Both the position numbers and the translations under genes were made by a program. Source: Lachnospiraceae bacterium (lineage in GTDB: Bacteria > Bacillota > Clostridia > Lachnospirales > Lachnospiraceae). From it: DNA of 61,853 nucleotides. The stretch spans positions 1 to 61,853 of the forward strand of contig CAAGKF010000359.1 of NCBI GenBank assembly GCA_900770345.1. The letters run 5' to 3'. Below are positions 8,078 through 16,751 of the stretch, piece by piece (within the stretch, counting starts at the first letter, position 1; every line of letters starts with the position of its first letter). A model generated the notes under the pieces. The model did not search any database, was not told where the DNA came from, and was given only the letters and a program-made list of their open reading frames with translations.

Positions 8078-9616
8078 TCATTCCTGACTGCAGACTATAA
8101 TCTCCCCCGGCAGTTCAAACCAGAACATGCTGCCTTTTCCCTCTTCGCTTTCAACCCCAAATTCCGCACCGTGGGCCTGCAGGATTTCTCTGGATATGGC
8201 AAGCCCCAGACCCGATCCCTTTTCATTGCGCTTTCTTTGTTTTAATGTAAAATATCTCTCCCAGATATAAGGCAGATCTTCCGAGGGAATTCCTTTTCCG
8301 AAATCCCGTATCTCCACACGAACAGTATTTTCTTTTCTCCAGATGATTATCTGCACTCTTTTGTCTCCTCCGGCATGGCTGACCGCATTGTCAATCAGGT
8401 TATAAAGTACCCGTGAAAGCTGAGCATCGTTTCCCTTTACCATGAGTCCCGGTTCCGCCTGAAGTCTGATCTCATAACCATTATGAAGGCACAGCGGTTC
8501 AAACTGCCGGATAACCTTTCCGGCAGAATCGCTGATATCAACGATTTCCTCCATCGTTTTTTCTGCTCCTGCCTGCAGGGCAGTATATTCCAGTATATCA
8601 TTTACAAGGCCGGTGAGACGGTCAGCCTCTCTGATAATAACATTTAGATCCGTTTCCCGTTCTTTCTCATCCTCCCAGGAAATATCACGGACCATTTCCG
8701 CGTACCCCCGTATCATGGTGAGAGGTGTCCGAAGATCATGGGAAATATTCGCCAGAAACTCTCTTCTGAACTGCTCTGTTCTCGCCAGTTCATCCGCAGT
8801 CTGACTAAGCGTCTCTGCCAGACCGTCAAGCTCGGAGCAAAAACCTTTCTCAAAATATACCTCTGTCCCGCCCGCAGCCATCGATCTGGCCTGTTCCGAA
8901 AGCAGTGACACCGGCCTTGCAAAACGGCGGGCGATAAAAAAGGCTGCCAAAGAAGCCAGAAGAAGCGAAGCAGCCGTTACCCAGATCAACTGCGTACGGA
9001 GAATACGGACTGTAGATCCTACAGCTCCCAGCTGCATACTGATATAAAGAACCTGATCTCCCTTCTGGTCCGGAAATGTCATCCCGTAAACATAGGAAGC
9101 GCTGTCCTCCAGACGGTATCCCACTGTTCCATTTTCACTTTCTGACAGCTTCTTCAGAAAAATGTCATATCCCTGAGGCAGGCTCAAATTTCTCCGTGCT
9201 CCCAGCTGCCAGCCCAGTTCTCCCCCGGAAACTCCCCTGTCACGAGGCCTGTTCTGATTTCCGATGTCCGTCTGACCGTTTGTCAGGTCATCTGCCTTGC
9301 CATCCGTCTGTTCGTCCTTTCTGTAAACTTTACTGTGCTCATCCGTCGCGTAAAGAATATTTCCCTGCTTGTCTGTAAGAAAAATCAGGAAAGAATTCCT
9401 GCCGGCCGCATTGTCCAGCACTGTCTCAAAATTATCGCTGTCACAGGCCGCGCAGATCTCTGCCGCCGCACTTTTTACATTCCGAACAGCCATACTGTCA
9501 TAAAAGTTCTGTAAAAAAACAGTCTGAAGAAGCCAGAGAGCCAGAAGGATCACGGCGGCAAAAAGAATAAAATATATCCAAAGCTTTATGCCAAAGGCTT
9601 TAAAATGTCTTTTCAA
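8078..9616 (-). CDS. Membrane sensor histidine kinase
   Basis: Partner kinase of the response regulator upstream; its start overlaps that gene by 17 bp. The protein has 512 residues. TM1 (about 11-35) is followed by an extracytoplasmic sensor domain of roughly 170 residues with a hydrophilic, Asp/Asn-rich insert (about 98-130). TM2 is at about 209-229, then a HAMP segment. The HisKA domain has the phospho-acceptor His293 in the sequence NISHDLRTPLT. The HATPase domain has NLIDNAVSHA, DFGKGIPSEDL and GSGLGLAIS. The signal sensed is unknown. Co-location with a secreted protein at 10505-10912 hints at an envelope role. Confidence 0.95.
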   Translation of the reverse strand: MKRHFKAFGIKLWIYFILFAAVILLALWLLQTVFLQNFYDSMAVRNVKSAAAEICAACDSDNFETVLDNAAGRNSFLIFLTDKQGNILYATDEHSKVYRKDEQTDGKADDLTNGQTDIGNQNRPRDRGVSGGELGWQLGARRNLSLPQGYDIFLKKLSESENGTVGYRLEDSASYVYGMTFPDQKGDQVLYISMQLGAVGSTVRILRTQLIWVTAASLLLASLAAFFIARRFARPVSLLSEQARSMAAGGTEVYFEKGFCSELDGLAETLSQTADELARTEQFRREFLANISHDLRTPLTMIRGYAEMVRDISWEDEKERETDLNVIIREADRLTGLVNDILEYTALQAGAEKTMEEIVDISDSAGKVIRQFEPLCLHNGYEIRLQAEPGLMVKGNDAQLSRVLYNLIDNAVSHAGGDKRVQIIIWRKENTVRVEIRDFGKGIPSEDLPYIWERYFTLKQRKRNEKGSGLGLAISREILQAHGAEFGVESEEGKGSMFWFELPGEIIVCSQE

Positions 9617-10286
9617 ATTTATACCCCACTCCGCGAACGGTTACTATATAATTGCGGCAGTTTCCAAGCTTGCTTCGAAGAAGCTTGATCTGCCAGTCCA
9701 CCGTTCGGTCTTCACCCTGATATTCATATCCCCATACTGCATTCAGAAGCTTTTCCCGTGACAGAACGATCCCGGTATTTTCCGCGAAATATATCAACAG
9801 GTCGTATTCCTTTGCCGTCAGCTCCGTCTTCTCCCCTTCCACATATACATTACGTCCCAGGGTATCAATACGCAGGGCGCCGATCTCAATCTGTCCCTTT
9901 CCCGGCTCTGTCCCTGCCGTCTTCTGACTGTGCCGCTTGATAATTACATTGATTCTCGCCATCAGCTCCCTCGGAGAAAAAGGCTTCACCACATAATCGT
10001 CAATTCCCAGGTCAAAACCCAGAAGCCTGTCATATTCAGCTCCTCTGGCAGAAAGCATCAGAACCGGAATATCCTTCATTTTCTTTATCTCCCGACAGGC
10101 AGTAAAACCATCCATATCCGGCATCATTACATCCATAATGATAATATCGAAATCATGTTCCCGGCACAGCTTTACCGCCTCGGTTCCATCCGATGCCTCC
10201 ATGGTTTCGTAACCTTCCCGCTGCGCATACCGGCAGATCAGCCGGTGGATATCCGGTTCATCATCCACGATCAGGATTCTCGCCAT
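9600..10286 (-). CDS. OmpR/PhoB-family response regulator
   Basis: DNA-binding response regulator of 228 residues. The receiver domain has the acidic pair D8-D9, phospho-acceptor D52 (IIIMDVMMPD) and the conserved Lys in VVKPFSPREL. A C-terminal winged helix (about 130-225) contains the ELTAKEYDLL and DRTVDWQIKLLRSKL segments. It heads a two-gene operon with the kinase at 8078-9616. Its promoter is at 10331-10359. A set of TGGAA direct repeats at 10973-10999, upstream of the neighbouring secreted protein gene, has the 11-bp period typical of this class and is a plausible target. Confidence 0.96.
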   Translation of the reverse strand: MARILIVDDEPDIHRLICRYAQREGYETMEASDGTEAVKLCREHDFDIIIMDVMMPDMDGFTACREIKKMKDIPVLMLSARGAEYDRLLGFDLGIDDYVVKPFSPRELMARINVIIKRHSQKTAGTEPGKGQIEIGALRIDTLGRNVYVEGEKTELTAKEYDLLIYFAENTGIVLSREKLLNAVWGYEYQGEDRTVDWQIKLLRSKLGNCRNYIVTVRGVGYKFEKTF

Positions 10287-10330
10287 ACAATATACCTCTC
10301 ATATCAATCATTTGGTTCGTGTTTTTCCTC

Positions 10331-10359
10331 ATTATAGATAAAACTCCATGTACGCACAA
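10331..10359 (-). promoter_or_regulatory. Sigma-A type promoter of the two-component operon
   Basis: On the minus strand, -35 TTGTGC (10354-10359) and -10 TATAAT (10331-10336) are separated by 17 bp, about 45 bp ahead of the regulator start. Confidence 0.6.
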
Positions 10360-10460
10360 TAGAATTTCCGGATTTTCACGGCCTCTGGATACAGAACCTT
10401 TGAATTCCTGTTTTCGGATTTAAGAAACAGCAAAAAAAGGCAGCAGATACCCGAAGCAGC

Positions 10461-10488
10461 AATACCCCGGCCAGTAAGCCGGGGTATT
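10461..10488 (-). terminator. 11-bp perfect GC-rich hairpin after the secreted protein gene
   Basis: AATACCCCGGC pairs perfectly with GCCGGGGTATT around a 6-nt loop, 17 bp past the stop at 10505. The T-tract is weak, so termination may be inefficient or the hairpin may protect the 3' end. Confidence 0.6.
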
Positions 10489-10504
10489 GTCAGAATTCCA
10501 GATA

Positions 10505-10912
10505 CTACTGTTCTGCCAGATATGCTCTGATATTATCTGCCTGTTCCTGTGTGATCACACCGGCAGCCAGTATTTCGTCCACCGTATCTCCATCAGAGCT
10601 GTCATGTTCAATACTTTCAAAAAATTCCCGGCGCTCCTGCGGAGTTCTCTCTGACATTCCCTCATATCTGCCGTGAATCTTGTCATGCTTTGATGCAGCA
10701 TAGGCTTTAATGCTGTCTGCTGCGGCCTGGTCAATCACACCAGCCTCCACTAAAGTTTCCGCGTCCAGTCCCTGTCCGCTTCTGCTGCGTTCCTTTCCCG
10801 CAAGGTATCCGTAGGTCTCCCCGCTGTTTTCTGCCGCATAAACCGGCACCGCACTTCCTGCTATCATTCCTGCTGCCAGCAGGATTCCAAGTATTTTTTT
10901 TAATTTCATCAT
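10505..10912 (-). CDS. Small secreted protein with two helical repeats (YckD/DUF2680-like)
   Basis: The protein has 135 residues with a clear signal peptide (MMKLKKILGILLAAGMIAGS, cleavage near VYA-AE). Two copies of a roughly 20-residue motif follow: LVEAGVIDQAAADSIKAYAA and ILAAGVITQEQADNIRAYLA. This alternating pattern is seen in small secreted proteins such as the YckD/DUF2680 group, whose function is unknown. A linker rich in charged residues joins the repeats. The gene lies just upstream of the two-component operon with OmpR-type repeats before its promoter, so it is probably part of that regulon. The -10 TATGAT lies near 10950 with a poor -35, as expected of an activated promoter. Confidence 0.75.
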   Translation of the reverse strand: MMKLKKILGILLAAGMIAGSAVPVYAAENSGETYGYLAGKERSRSGQGLDAETLVEAGVIDQAAADSIKAYAASKHDKIHGRYEGMSERTPQERREFFESIEHDSSDGDTVDEILAAGVITQEQADNIRAYLAEQ

Positions 10913-10972
10913 TGTTCTGACTCCTTTCTTTTTGGTATGGCTTTATCATACCGCAGGATTTAGGAATCAGAA

Positions 10973-10999
10973 TGGAAGTTATGTGGAATTTGTGTGGAA
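10973..10999. promoter_or_regulatory. Three TGGAA direct repeats at exact 11-bp spacing (response-regulator box)
   Basis: TGGAA occurs at 10973-10977, 10984-10988 and 10995-10999, one helical turn apart. The repeats lie upstream of the weak -35 region of the secreted protein gene. OmpR-family regulators typically bind such head-to-tail repeats. Assigning them to the regulator at 9600-10286 is an inference from proximity. Confidence 0.5.
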
Positions 11000-11006
11000 A
11001 ATACAG

Positions 11007-11465
11007 CTAATTATTCCCAGCTATTTCCATCCTCAGCGCTTTCATAGCCGCAATGTATGCATCTGCAAGGACATTCAGATCCGTGCTGAAGCAAACACTG
11101 TCATATCCCTGATTCAGCCGAAGCTTCGCTGTCTTTAGATCCGGTGCGAAAATAAACACCGGTTTTTTGAACTGTCTGCAGATCTTCTGAATGCGCACAA
11201 AAGCTTCCATCACATTGTGATCCTGAAATTGTCCGGGCTTTTGCAGAGAAATCGACAAATCATACGGCCCGATTCCTTTCAGTTCCCCACAGCGGCAGCA
11301 CTCTGCAATCTCCCGCATGCCATAAGGGCTGTGCTCCGTATCTACAATAAAATAATCTGCACCCGCAATTCCCAGGCACTCCGCCGCATTTTCATTTCCC
11401 AGCTGAAGAAATGTGCCTACTGCCTGTTTTCCGTTTTTTATCATCTCTTTTACAGAGTTCTTCAT
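11007..11465 (-). pseudogene. HpcH/HpaI aldolase with internal in-frame deletion
   Basis: HpcH/HpaI enzymes are class II pyruvate aldolases of about 250-265 residues; this one has 152. The N-terminus is normal (VGTFLQLGN, then GADYFIVDTEHSPYG, which carries the catalytic acid region). The sequence then jumps near residue 62 straight to IGPYDLSISL, which belongs near position 170 in relatives. About 90-100 residues of the barrel, including the metal-binding Glu/Asp pair and the GVVVP region, are gone while the frame is kept. The ATG at 11465 follows GAGGAGA. It lies 64 bp after the RpiR regulator gene in the same direction. It is almost certainly inactive as an aldolase. Confidence 0.8.
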
Positions 11466-11529
11466 CAATACATTCTCCTCGCATTTTCTGTAATCCTGCC
11501 ATCTCCCCACTCAATAAACTGCTGTTATT

Positions 11530-12432
11530 TCAAAACTTCACCCTGGTCATATGAACCTCTTCCACAGACTGGGCATAACGTCCCATTTCAGACAGGTTCT
11601 GCTTTTCGTAAACCCTCTGCAGAGACTCGCGGTTCATACGGGTAATGCAGCCCGCCTGCAGGATCTGGATCGTGATCAGCTGGCAGGACGTTACCGTCAG
11701 AATATCCAGAAGGCCGGAATTTCCGTAGCTGCTGATACGCAGTACGTAATCGGCGTATTTCTGAGCCAGCGACTGCTCCTCTCCGGTAATCAGGATCGTT
11801 ACCGCGCCAGTTTCCCGCGCCACCTTAAGCGCATCTACAACCGGCTTCACATAACCGCAGTTTGTAATTCCCAGCACCACATCCTCTTCCTCCAGCATGG
11901 AGACTGTACGCAGCATCAGCAACTCCTCCGACAACGGGAAACTGGGTATATTCAGGTTCATAAATGTATTGGCTGCCGAAACCGCGATTCCCGCAGCTGT
12001 ACCGATTCCGCAGATCATCAGTCTTTTTGCTCCGCTGATCGCAGAAACTGCTTTTTCCAGCTGTCCGTCATCAATGGACTGCACACATTTCTGAATACTC
12101 ATGCCGGCAAAATCACAAATGTTTTTCTTTAGTTCCGAAGCAGGCATATCCCCATTTAATGTAATATTCCCTACCGTAGGCAGAAATCCCACCTGACGCG
12201 TCATCAGCTTAAATTCCGCATAGCCTTCGTATCCCAGTTCCTGACAGAACCTTATCACAGACGCCACGCTGACCTGCGCATTCTGCGCAAGCTGCTTCAC
12301 ACTGTCATTTAAAGGTTCCTCCAGATTGCGCTGCAAAAAATAATCTGCCAGCTTCCGCTCTGAATTGCGCAGTTCATTATAGCGAAGACGAATACGTGCA
12401 ATATATTCCGGTGTTGTTCCCATATTTTTCAT
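11530..12432 (-). CDS. RpiR/MurR-family transcriptional regulator
   Basis: The regulator has 300 residues from the ATG at 12432 (GAGGGA ribosome site). The N-terminal HTH_6 domain contains SERKLADYFLQ and the helix-turn-helix SVASVIRFCQELGYEGYAEFK. The C-terminal SIS domain (about 115-250) has the ICGIGTAAGIA and GITNCGYVKPVVD motifs, which in this family bind a phosphorylated or acidic effector. A perfect palindrome TGTAATAAATTACA lies 66 bp upstream. Three near-identical sites lie before the RraA-tct operon, so it probably controls itself and that operon. Its effector is unknown. Confidence 0.93.
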   Translation of the reverse strand: MKNMGTTPEYIARIRLRYNELRNSERKLADYFLQRNLEEPLNDSVKQLAQNAQVSVASVIRFCQELGYEGYAEFKLMTRQVGFLPTVGNITLNGDMPASELKKNICDFAGMSIQKCVQSIDDGQLEKAVSAISGAKRLMICGIGTAAGIAVSAANTFMNLNIPSFPLSEELLMLRTVSMLEEEDVVLGITNCGYVKPVVDALKVARETGAVTILITGEEQSLAQKYADYVLRISSYGNSGLLDILTVTSCQLITIQILQAGCITRMNRESLQRVYEKQNLSEMGRYAQSVEEVHMTRVKF

Positions 12433-12497
12433 GACACTTCCCTCATTTTTTATTTTTATAATACCCCCAGGCAATTGTATCACAATTTTCCCTTTTC

Positions 12498-12511
12498 TGT
12501 AATAAATTACA
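12498..12511. promoter_or_regulatory. Perfect palindrome TGTAATAAATTACA upstream of the RpiR regulator gene
   Basis: It is a 14-bp perfect dyad and matches the three sites at 16466-16605. It probably mediates autoregulation by the RpiR-family protein. Confidence 0.65.
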
Positions 12512-12524
12512 TGAGGAAAGTTCA

Positions 12525-12569
12525 AAATCAGGACTGAATTTCTGCCCAGCAAAAGTTCAGCCCTGATTT
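12525..12569 (-). terminator. Terminator after the second tct locus
   Basis: On the minus strand, AAATCAGG-CTGAA pairs with TTCAG-CCTGATTT (one mismatch) and is followed by TTTTGAACTTT. It lies between the tctC stop at 12616 and the regulator's palindrome. Confidence 0.6.
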
Positions 12570-12615
12570 CATTTGTATACGAAAGGTATATCTTCCGGAA
12601 ACTCAGTTTTACAAA

Positions 12616-13662
12616 TTACTCATCAAGCATATCGAAAATAGCGCTGATCGCATCATTCTGAGACTCTACCCAGGAAGTGAACTCTGTTTCATTCATAGGT
12701 GCCAGATTGATACCGGCCTTCTCTGCTGCCTCCTGCAGCTCCGGATCATTCATTGTTGCCTCTAAGGCTTCACATACCAAGGCTTTTGCATTTTCATCCA
12801 TTCCCTGTGCACAGATAAAGCCGCGGCTGGAGGAACAGGAAATATCATAGCCCAGATCGCCGCTGCACTGCAGATCAGGCAGGAAGGAACTGCGCTCTGT
12901 ATCGATCACGCCAATACCGGTAACCGCGCCGCTCTCAATCGGTTCAACAGCTTCACTGACATTGCACACCAGCAGATCTACCTGCTTTCCCTGAATAGCC
13001 GCCATACCGCCGGCAGTATTTTCAAAATGAACATGCTGAAGGGATACTCCGGATGCCTTTTCCAGCTGTGCCACGCACACCGCATCATCCGTTCTTGCCC
13101 CGGCATCTGCAACTGTTACAACGTTGTTCTTAGCATACTCTATCAGACTTTCCAGATCACTAAAACGATCCTCCCCGGCCGCTGCCAGAACGATATTTGT
13201 ATCCGAGGTAAACATCTCCAAGAATTCAAAGCTGGTATTGTTCAGACCTGTGGTATTGGAGGTATCCAGATATCCTGTTATCATATTCGGGAAGTTTGCA
13301 TAAGAAATATAGGAACCATCCTTTGCTGCTTCATTATAGAGATAGCTCCAGCCGATCCAGCAGGCACTTCCGCCCATATTGGTAACCTCCACCGGCACAC
13401 CAAGATGTTTTTCCAGATACGGAGCCACCATACGGCAGTTCTGATCCATTGCGCCGCCCGCATCAGACGGACAAAGCAGAGTAACCTTTTCCACAGGATA
13501 GGATGCAGTCTCCTGTCCTCCTTCTGCAGCGGCTGTGCCTTCTGCTGCCGGAGCCGCTGCCGGCGCCGCCGTTGTTGCCGGTGCGGAAGATGCTCCGCCT
13601 GAGCATGCCGCAAGATTCAGTGCCATTGCTGCGCTTAATGCCATTACCATCATTTTCTTCAT
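12616..13662 (-). CDS. tctC: Tripartite tricarboxylate transporter substrate-binding lipoprotein TctC (second locus)
   Basis: Solute receptor of the second carboxylate transporter, 348 residues. The N-terminus MKKMMVMALSAAMALNLAACSGG is a lipoprotein signal, followed by an Ala/Pro/Thr-rich linker. The mature domain opens with PVEKVTLLCPSDAGGAMDQN. This Asp-containing loop is where Bug proteins grip carboxylates. Two nearby ATGs exist; 13662 is chosen because AGGAGG lies 9 nt ahead, whereas 13668 is too close. It follows the broken tctA in the same direction. It is only distantly similar to the receptor at 4137-5273, so the ligands probably differ. Confidence 0.93.
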   Translation of the reverse strand: MKKMMVMALSAAMALNLAACSGGASSAPATTAAPAAAPAAEGTAAAEGGQETASYPVEKVTLLCPSDAGGAMDQNCRMVAPYLEKHLGVPVEVTNMGGSACWIGWSYLYNEAAKDGSYISYANFPNMITGYLDTSNTTGLNNTSFEFLEMFTSDTNIVLAAAGEDRFSDLESLIEYAKNNVVTVADAGARTDDAVCVAQLEKASGVSLQHVHFENTAGGMAAIQGKQVDLLVCNVSEAVEPIESGAVTGIGVIDTERSSFLPDLQCSGDLGYDISCSSSRGFICAQGMDENAKALVCEALEATMNDPELQEAAEKAGINLAPMNETEFTSWVESQNDAISAIFDMLDE

Positions 13663-13702
13663 ATTCATTTTCCTCCTGATAGTTTTTACTACATTTTTAT
13701 TG

Positions 13703-15220
13703 TTATTTTTGTGCCTTCCGCCTCTTCTGAAGAACAGGGGACAGCAGTGTAACCACAATAAGAATCACAAAGAACACACAAATAGGTCTTGTAAAATAAT
13801 ACACAAGAATATTGCCCTTACACATCTGGATCGAAGTAATCAGATTGCGCTCTGCCATCGGTCCCAGAATCAAAGCGAGTACGGCCGGCGCTGCCGGGAA
13901 ATCAAACTTCTTCATTAAATAACCGACTATACCAAAAAACAGCATTACATATACATCAAATACATTATTGCGGATCGCATAGGAACCGATCACGGAAAGT
14001 GCCGTAATAACCGGAATCAGAATACCGTTCGGCAGTGCAGCAAAGCGAACTGCATAACGTGAAAGCATCCAGCCCATAATTCCCATTACAATATTGGCTG
14101 CAATAAAACCGATCAGAATGGAATAGGTCATATCGGCATATTTGCTGAACAGGTTGGTGCCTGAAGAAAATCCCTGTACCGTAAGCGCTCCCAGGAAAAC
14201 CGCTGCTGCGCCGCTTCCCGGAATTCCCAGCGTCAGAGCCGGTATCAGAGCTCCGCCGCAAACGGCATTATTTCCTGCCTCACTTCCGGCAATGCCTTCA
14301 AAGCTTCCCTTTCCAAACTGTTCCTTATTCCTGGAACTGCTTTTTGCGCTGTTGTAACCTACCCAGGAACCGATATCCCCTCCTGCACCGGGCAGGATCC
14401 CCACACCGATTCCCAGGATCGAAGCCTTGAGGATCGTAGGAAGAAGAGCTCTCAGTTCTGAAAATGTGGGCCAGAAATGCCCTTTCATTTTGCCGACCTA
14501 GGCAATCTGCTCCTTAATACTTTCCTGGATCATCTGCTGCTGTTCTCTGTTTTTTCCGTTTACACGGCTCTCAGCCAGAGTAAGTACCTGAGGAAGAGAA
14601 AAGAGACCGATCATGGCCGGTACCAGCTGGATTCCTCCCTGCAGGTTCAGACTGCCGAAGCTGTATCTGGCATAGGGAAAAATATTCATCCCCACCATGC
14701 CGATGATCAGCCCGAAACCGGCAGAAACCAGGCCTTTCAGCAAATTATTGCCGGACAAGCCTCCTACGATCGTCAGTCCGAAGACTGCGATCAGAAAATA
14801 CTCGGGCGCACTGAACATCAGCGCAACCTTTACCAGCTGAGGTGCGATCAGCAACAATGCCACACCGCTGATTACACCTCCCATTACCGAAGCAGTAGTG
14901 GAAACTCCAAGGGCCTGCATTCCCTTACCCTGTTTCGTCAGAGCATAGCCGTCAATCGCCGTAGCTGCCGAAGCAGGCGTTCCCGGTGTATGGATCAGAA
15001 TTGCGGAAAAGCTTCCGCCATACACAGCTGAACAATATACCGCTGCCAACATCACCATTGAGGGTACGGTATCCATAGTATAGGTAATCGGGATCAGCAG
15101 CGACATTCCCATCGTTGCACTGAGCCCGGGCAGTCCTCCGACAACCAGGCCTCCGAATGTTCCTGCAATCAGAGCCAGAAGCGTCTGAACACTGAGCAGG
15201 TCAGACATAATTGCCTGCAT
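13703..15220 (-). pseudogene. tctA: TctA permease (second locus) interrupted by an in-frame amber codon
   Basis: Residues 1-240 (15220 down to the TAG at 14498-14500) give the N-terminal half, with VVGGLPGLSATMG and HTPGTPASAATAIDGYAL. The same frame then continues VGKMKGHFWPTF into the C-terminal half with GVGILPGAGGDIGSWVGYN, ending at 13703. Without the stop the protein would be about 505 residues, normal for TctA. The TAG replaces what would be a CAG or AAG codon in a poorly conserved cytoplasmic loop. No good ribosome site precedes the next ATG at 14488, so independent translation of the second half is unlikely. Either this is a recent nonsense mutation, natural suppression, or a sequence error. 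Confidence 0.85.
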
Positions 15221-15241
15221 TTTCTGTTTCCTCCCTTCTGC

Positions 15242-15700
15242 TTAAAATAACAGCCCATGCGGCATGGGAACCTTCAGCTGCATCGTAAATAATCCGTATA
15301 AAAAGGCTGTCAGCACAATAACTACAAGCCCAATTGTCTTTACCGACCGTATTCCCATATACAGCATCAGTGCAATTGTAATCACAAATGTAGTTACATA
15401 AAAACCAATATATTTAAATCCAACTGCATATGCGATAACCAGCACCAGAGTTACCAGCGAGCTCTGCATTGCGCCGAAATCCACGGCTGCCGTCTCCGGG
15501 GCCTCGCCTTTCTTTTTCCGGAGCATCGTTCCGGCAAGAAGTCCCAGTGCGCAGAGAAATAAAAATCCTGCTGCCATCCGCGGGAAGATCGGTGCATTTC
15601 CCGGCATCGGCAGGCTGAAATAAATGGCTGCCAGCGCAAAGGCCATAATTACCAGTGAAACAGCAATACTCTGGCGATATGCTTTCTTTTCCTGATCCAT
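15242..15700 (-). CDS. tctB: Tripartite tricarboxylate transporter small subunit TctB (second locus)
   Basis: The protein has 152 residues with four hydrophobic segments, including SIAVSLVIMAFALAAIYF near the N-terminus and two at the C-terminus. A short charged loop (MLRKKKGEAPET) sits in the middle. This is the TctB pattern. It starts 28 bp after the RraA-like gene, with an AAGGAGGGG ribosome site, and ends 21 bp before tctA. The gene order rraA-tctB-tctA-tctC differs from the first locus (tctC-tctB-tctA), so the two loci are not simple duplicates. Confidence 0.9.
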   Translation of the reverse strand: MDQEKKAYRQSIAVSLVIMAFALAAIYFSLPMPGNAPIFPRMAAGFLFLCALGLLAGTMLRKKKGEAPETAAVDFGAMQSSLVTLVLVIAYAVGFKYIGFYVTTFVITIALMLYMGIRSVKTIGLVVIVLTAFLYGLFTMQLKVPMPHGLLF

Positions 15701-15728
15701 CTGTCCCCTCCTTATCCGTTCCGGCTGA

Positions 15729-16421
15729 TTAAACAGGATCAGCTTCTTCTCTCAATCCGAGAGCCTCATATGTTGCACGGAAATCATCATTATATGTAGT
15801 CAGCTCCGGCTCACTTAACACTCTCTCCAGCATATTGTCCTCATGAGCCTCGCGGGCCATTGCTTTCTCATAGGTCTCAGCAACTTTTTCTCTGGGAATG
15901 CATACCACCGCATCATTATCCGCGAAAATCAGATCTCCGGGATTTACCAGTACACCGCCGATTACAATCGGAACATTGATCTGTCCGCCGGTAAGCTTTG
16001 TACTTTTCTTAATGCTGATGCCGCGTGACCATACCGGAAATCCGACTTTCTTCATCATCATTGTATCCCGGACACAGCCGTCAATGATCAATCCGCTTGC
16101 ACCCATTTTTTTTGCGCTGGTACTCATAATTCCGCCGAACATACCGCCGGACTCCTGAAATCCGTCACAGGTAACTACCAGGATATCTCCCGGCTTGATC
16201 ATTGAAATTGCCTTGTGAATGATCAGATTATCGCCGGGACGGGCACGTACGGTCAGCGCCGCACCTACAGCACGGGACTCCGGCCATACAGGACGAAATT
16301 CATGATTCAGAGAACCGCTCACTTCCATACACTCGTTGATAGAAGCACTTTCTTCAATTACAGAGTATTTGTCGATCCACTCTTTGCCGACCTTTTCATA
16401 ATTTTTTACCACATCATACAT
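15729..16421 (-). CDS. RraA-family class II pyruvate aldolase / oxaloacetate decarboxylase-like protein
   Basis: The protein has 230 residues of the RraA-like fold. Members act as 4-hydroxy-4-methyl-2-oxoglutarate or 4-carboxy-4-hydroxy-2-oxoadipate aldolases or oxaloacetate decarboxylases; E. coli RraA itself inhibits RNase E. Enzyme-type signatures present are the GGMFGGIMSTSAKKMGASGLIIDGCVRD region (Gly-rich loop plus the metal/pyruvate-binding Arg-Asp), and the PGDLIFADNDAVVCIP motif. It is the first gene of the operon with the second tct transporter, so its substrate is probably the imported carboxylate or a product of it. Start ATG with AAGGAGA. Confidence 0.9.
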   Translation of the reverse strand: MYDVVKNYEKVGKEWIDKYSVIEESASINECMEVSGSLNHEFRPVWPESRAVGAALTVRARPGDNLIIHKAISMIKPGDILVVTCDGFQESGGMFGGIMSTSAKKMGASGLIIDGCVRDTMMMKKVGFPVWSRGISIKKSTKLTGGQINVPIVIGGVLVNPGDLIFADNDAVVCIPREKVAETYEKAMAREAHEDNMLERVLSEPELTTYNDDFRATYEALGLREEADPV

Positions 16422-16465
16422 AATTTTCTCTCCTTGTCCTCTTTCATGCGCGAATGAAATGTGTT

Positions 16466-16605
16466 TGTAACTTGTTACTTAATTAAATTTTTATTTTGTA
16501 ACTAATTACATTCTAGTCTTTTTGCACTAAGATGTCAATCAGCATTTTCCATAATTTATTGGTATTTATTACAGCAAACTGCACAATTTCTTGTAACTTA
16601 TTACA
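16466..16605. promoter_or_regulatory. Three TGTAAC-type palindromes upstream of the RraA-tct operon
   Basis: TGTAACTTGTTACT (16466-16479), TGTAACTAATTACA (16497-16510) and TGTAACTTATTACA (16592-16605) share the form TGTAAY-N2-RTTACA with the site at 12498-12511. Together they occupy most of the AT-rich 330-bp gap 16422-16751. Probable operators for the RpiR-family regulator; two sites 31 bp apart plus a distal one could allow looping. Confidence 0.7.
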
Positions 16606-16662
16606 TTTTGTTCAATACATACTGTTCTTCGACGCAGTCTTATCAGTCTGTTTCTGTATGTA

Positions 16663-16724
16663 ATAACGCGGAAATGCCTCCGCTTCACAGTTCCCCTGTA
16701 AAGCGAAGGCATTCCCAACGTTAT
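16663..16724 (-). terminator. Large hairpin after the DmpA-like gene
   Basis: The sequence folds into a long stem with AATGCCT-CGCTT-ACAG paired to CTGT-AAGCG-AGGCATT and outer TAACG/CGTTA. It lies just past the stop at 16752 and separates the aminopeptidase operon from the tct promoter region. Confidence 0.6.
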
Positions 16725-16751
16725 TTTTATAGATTCACTTTCCTGCGGCTG

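Noticed and set aside
14498..14500. Pyrrolysine at the TAG in the second TctA
   Set aside because: TctA has no known pyrrolysine, the site is in a variable loop, and no pyl genes or pylT-like tRNA are in the window.
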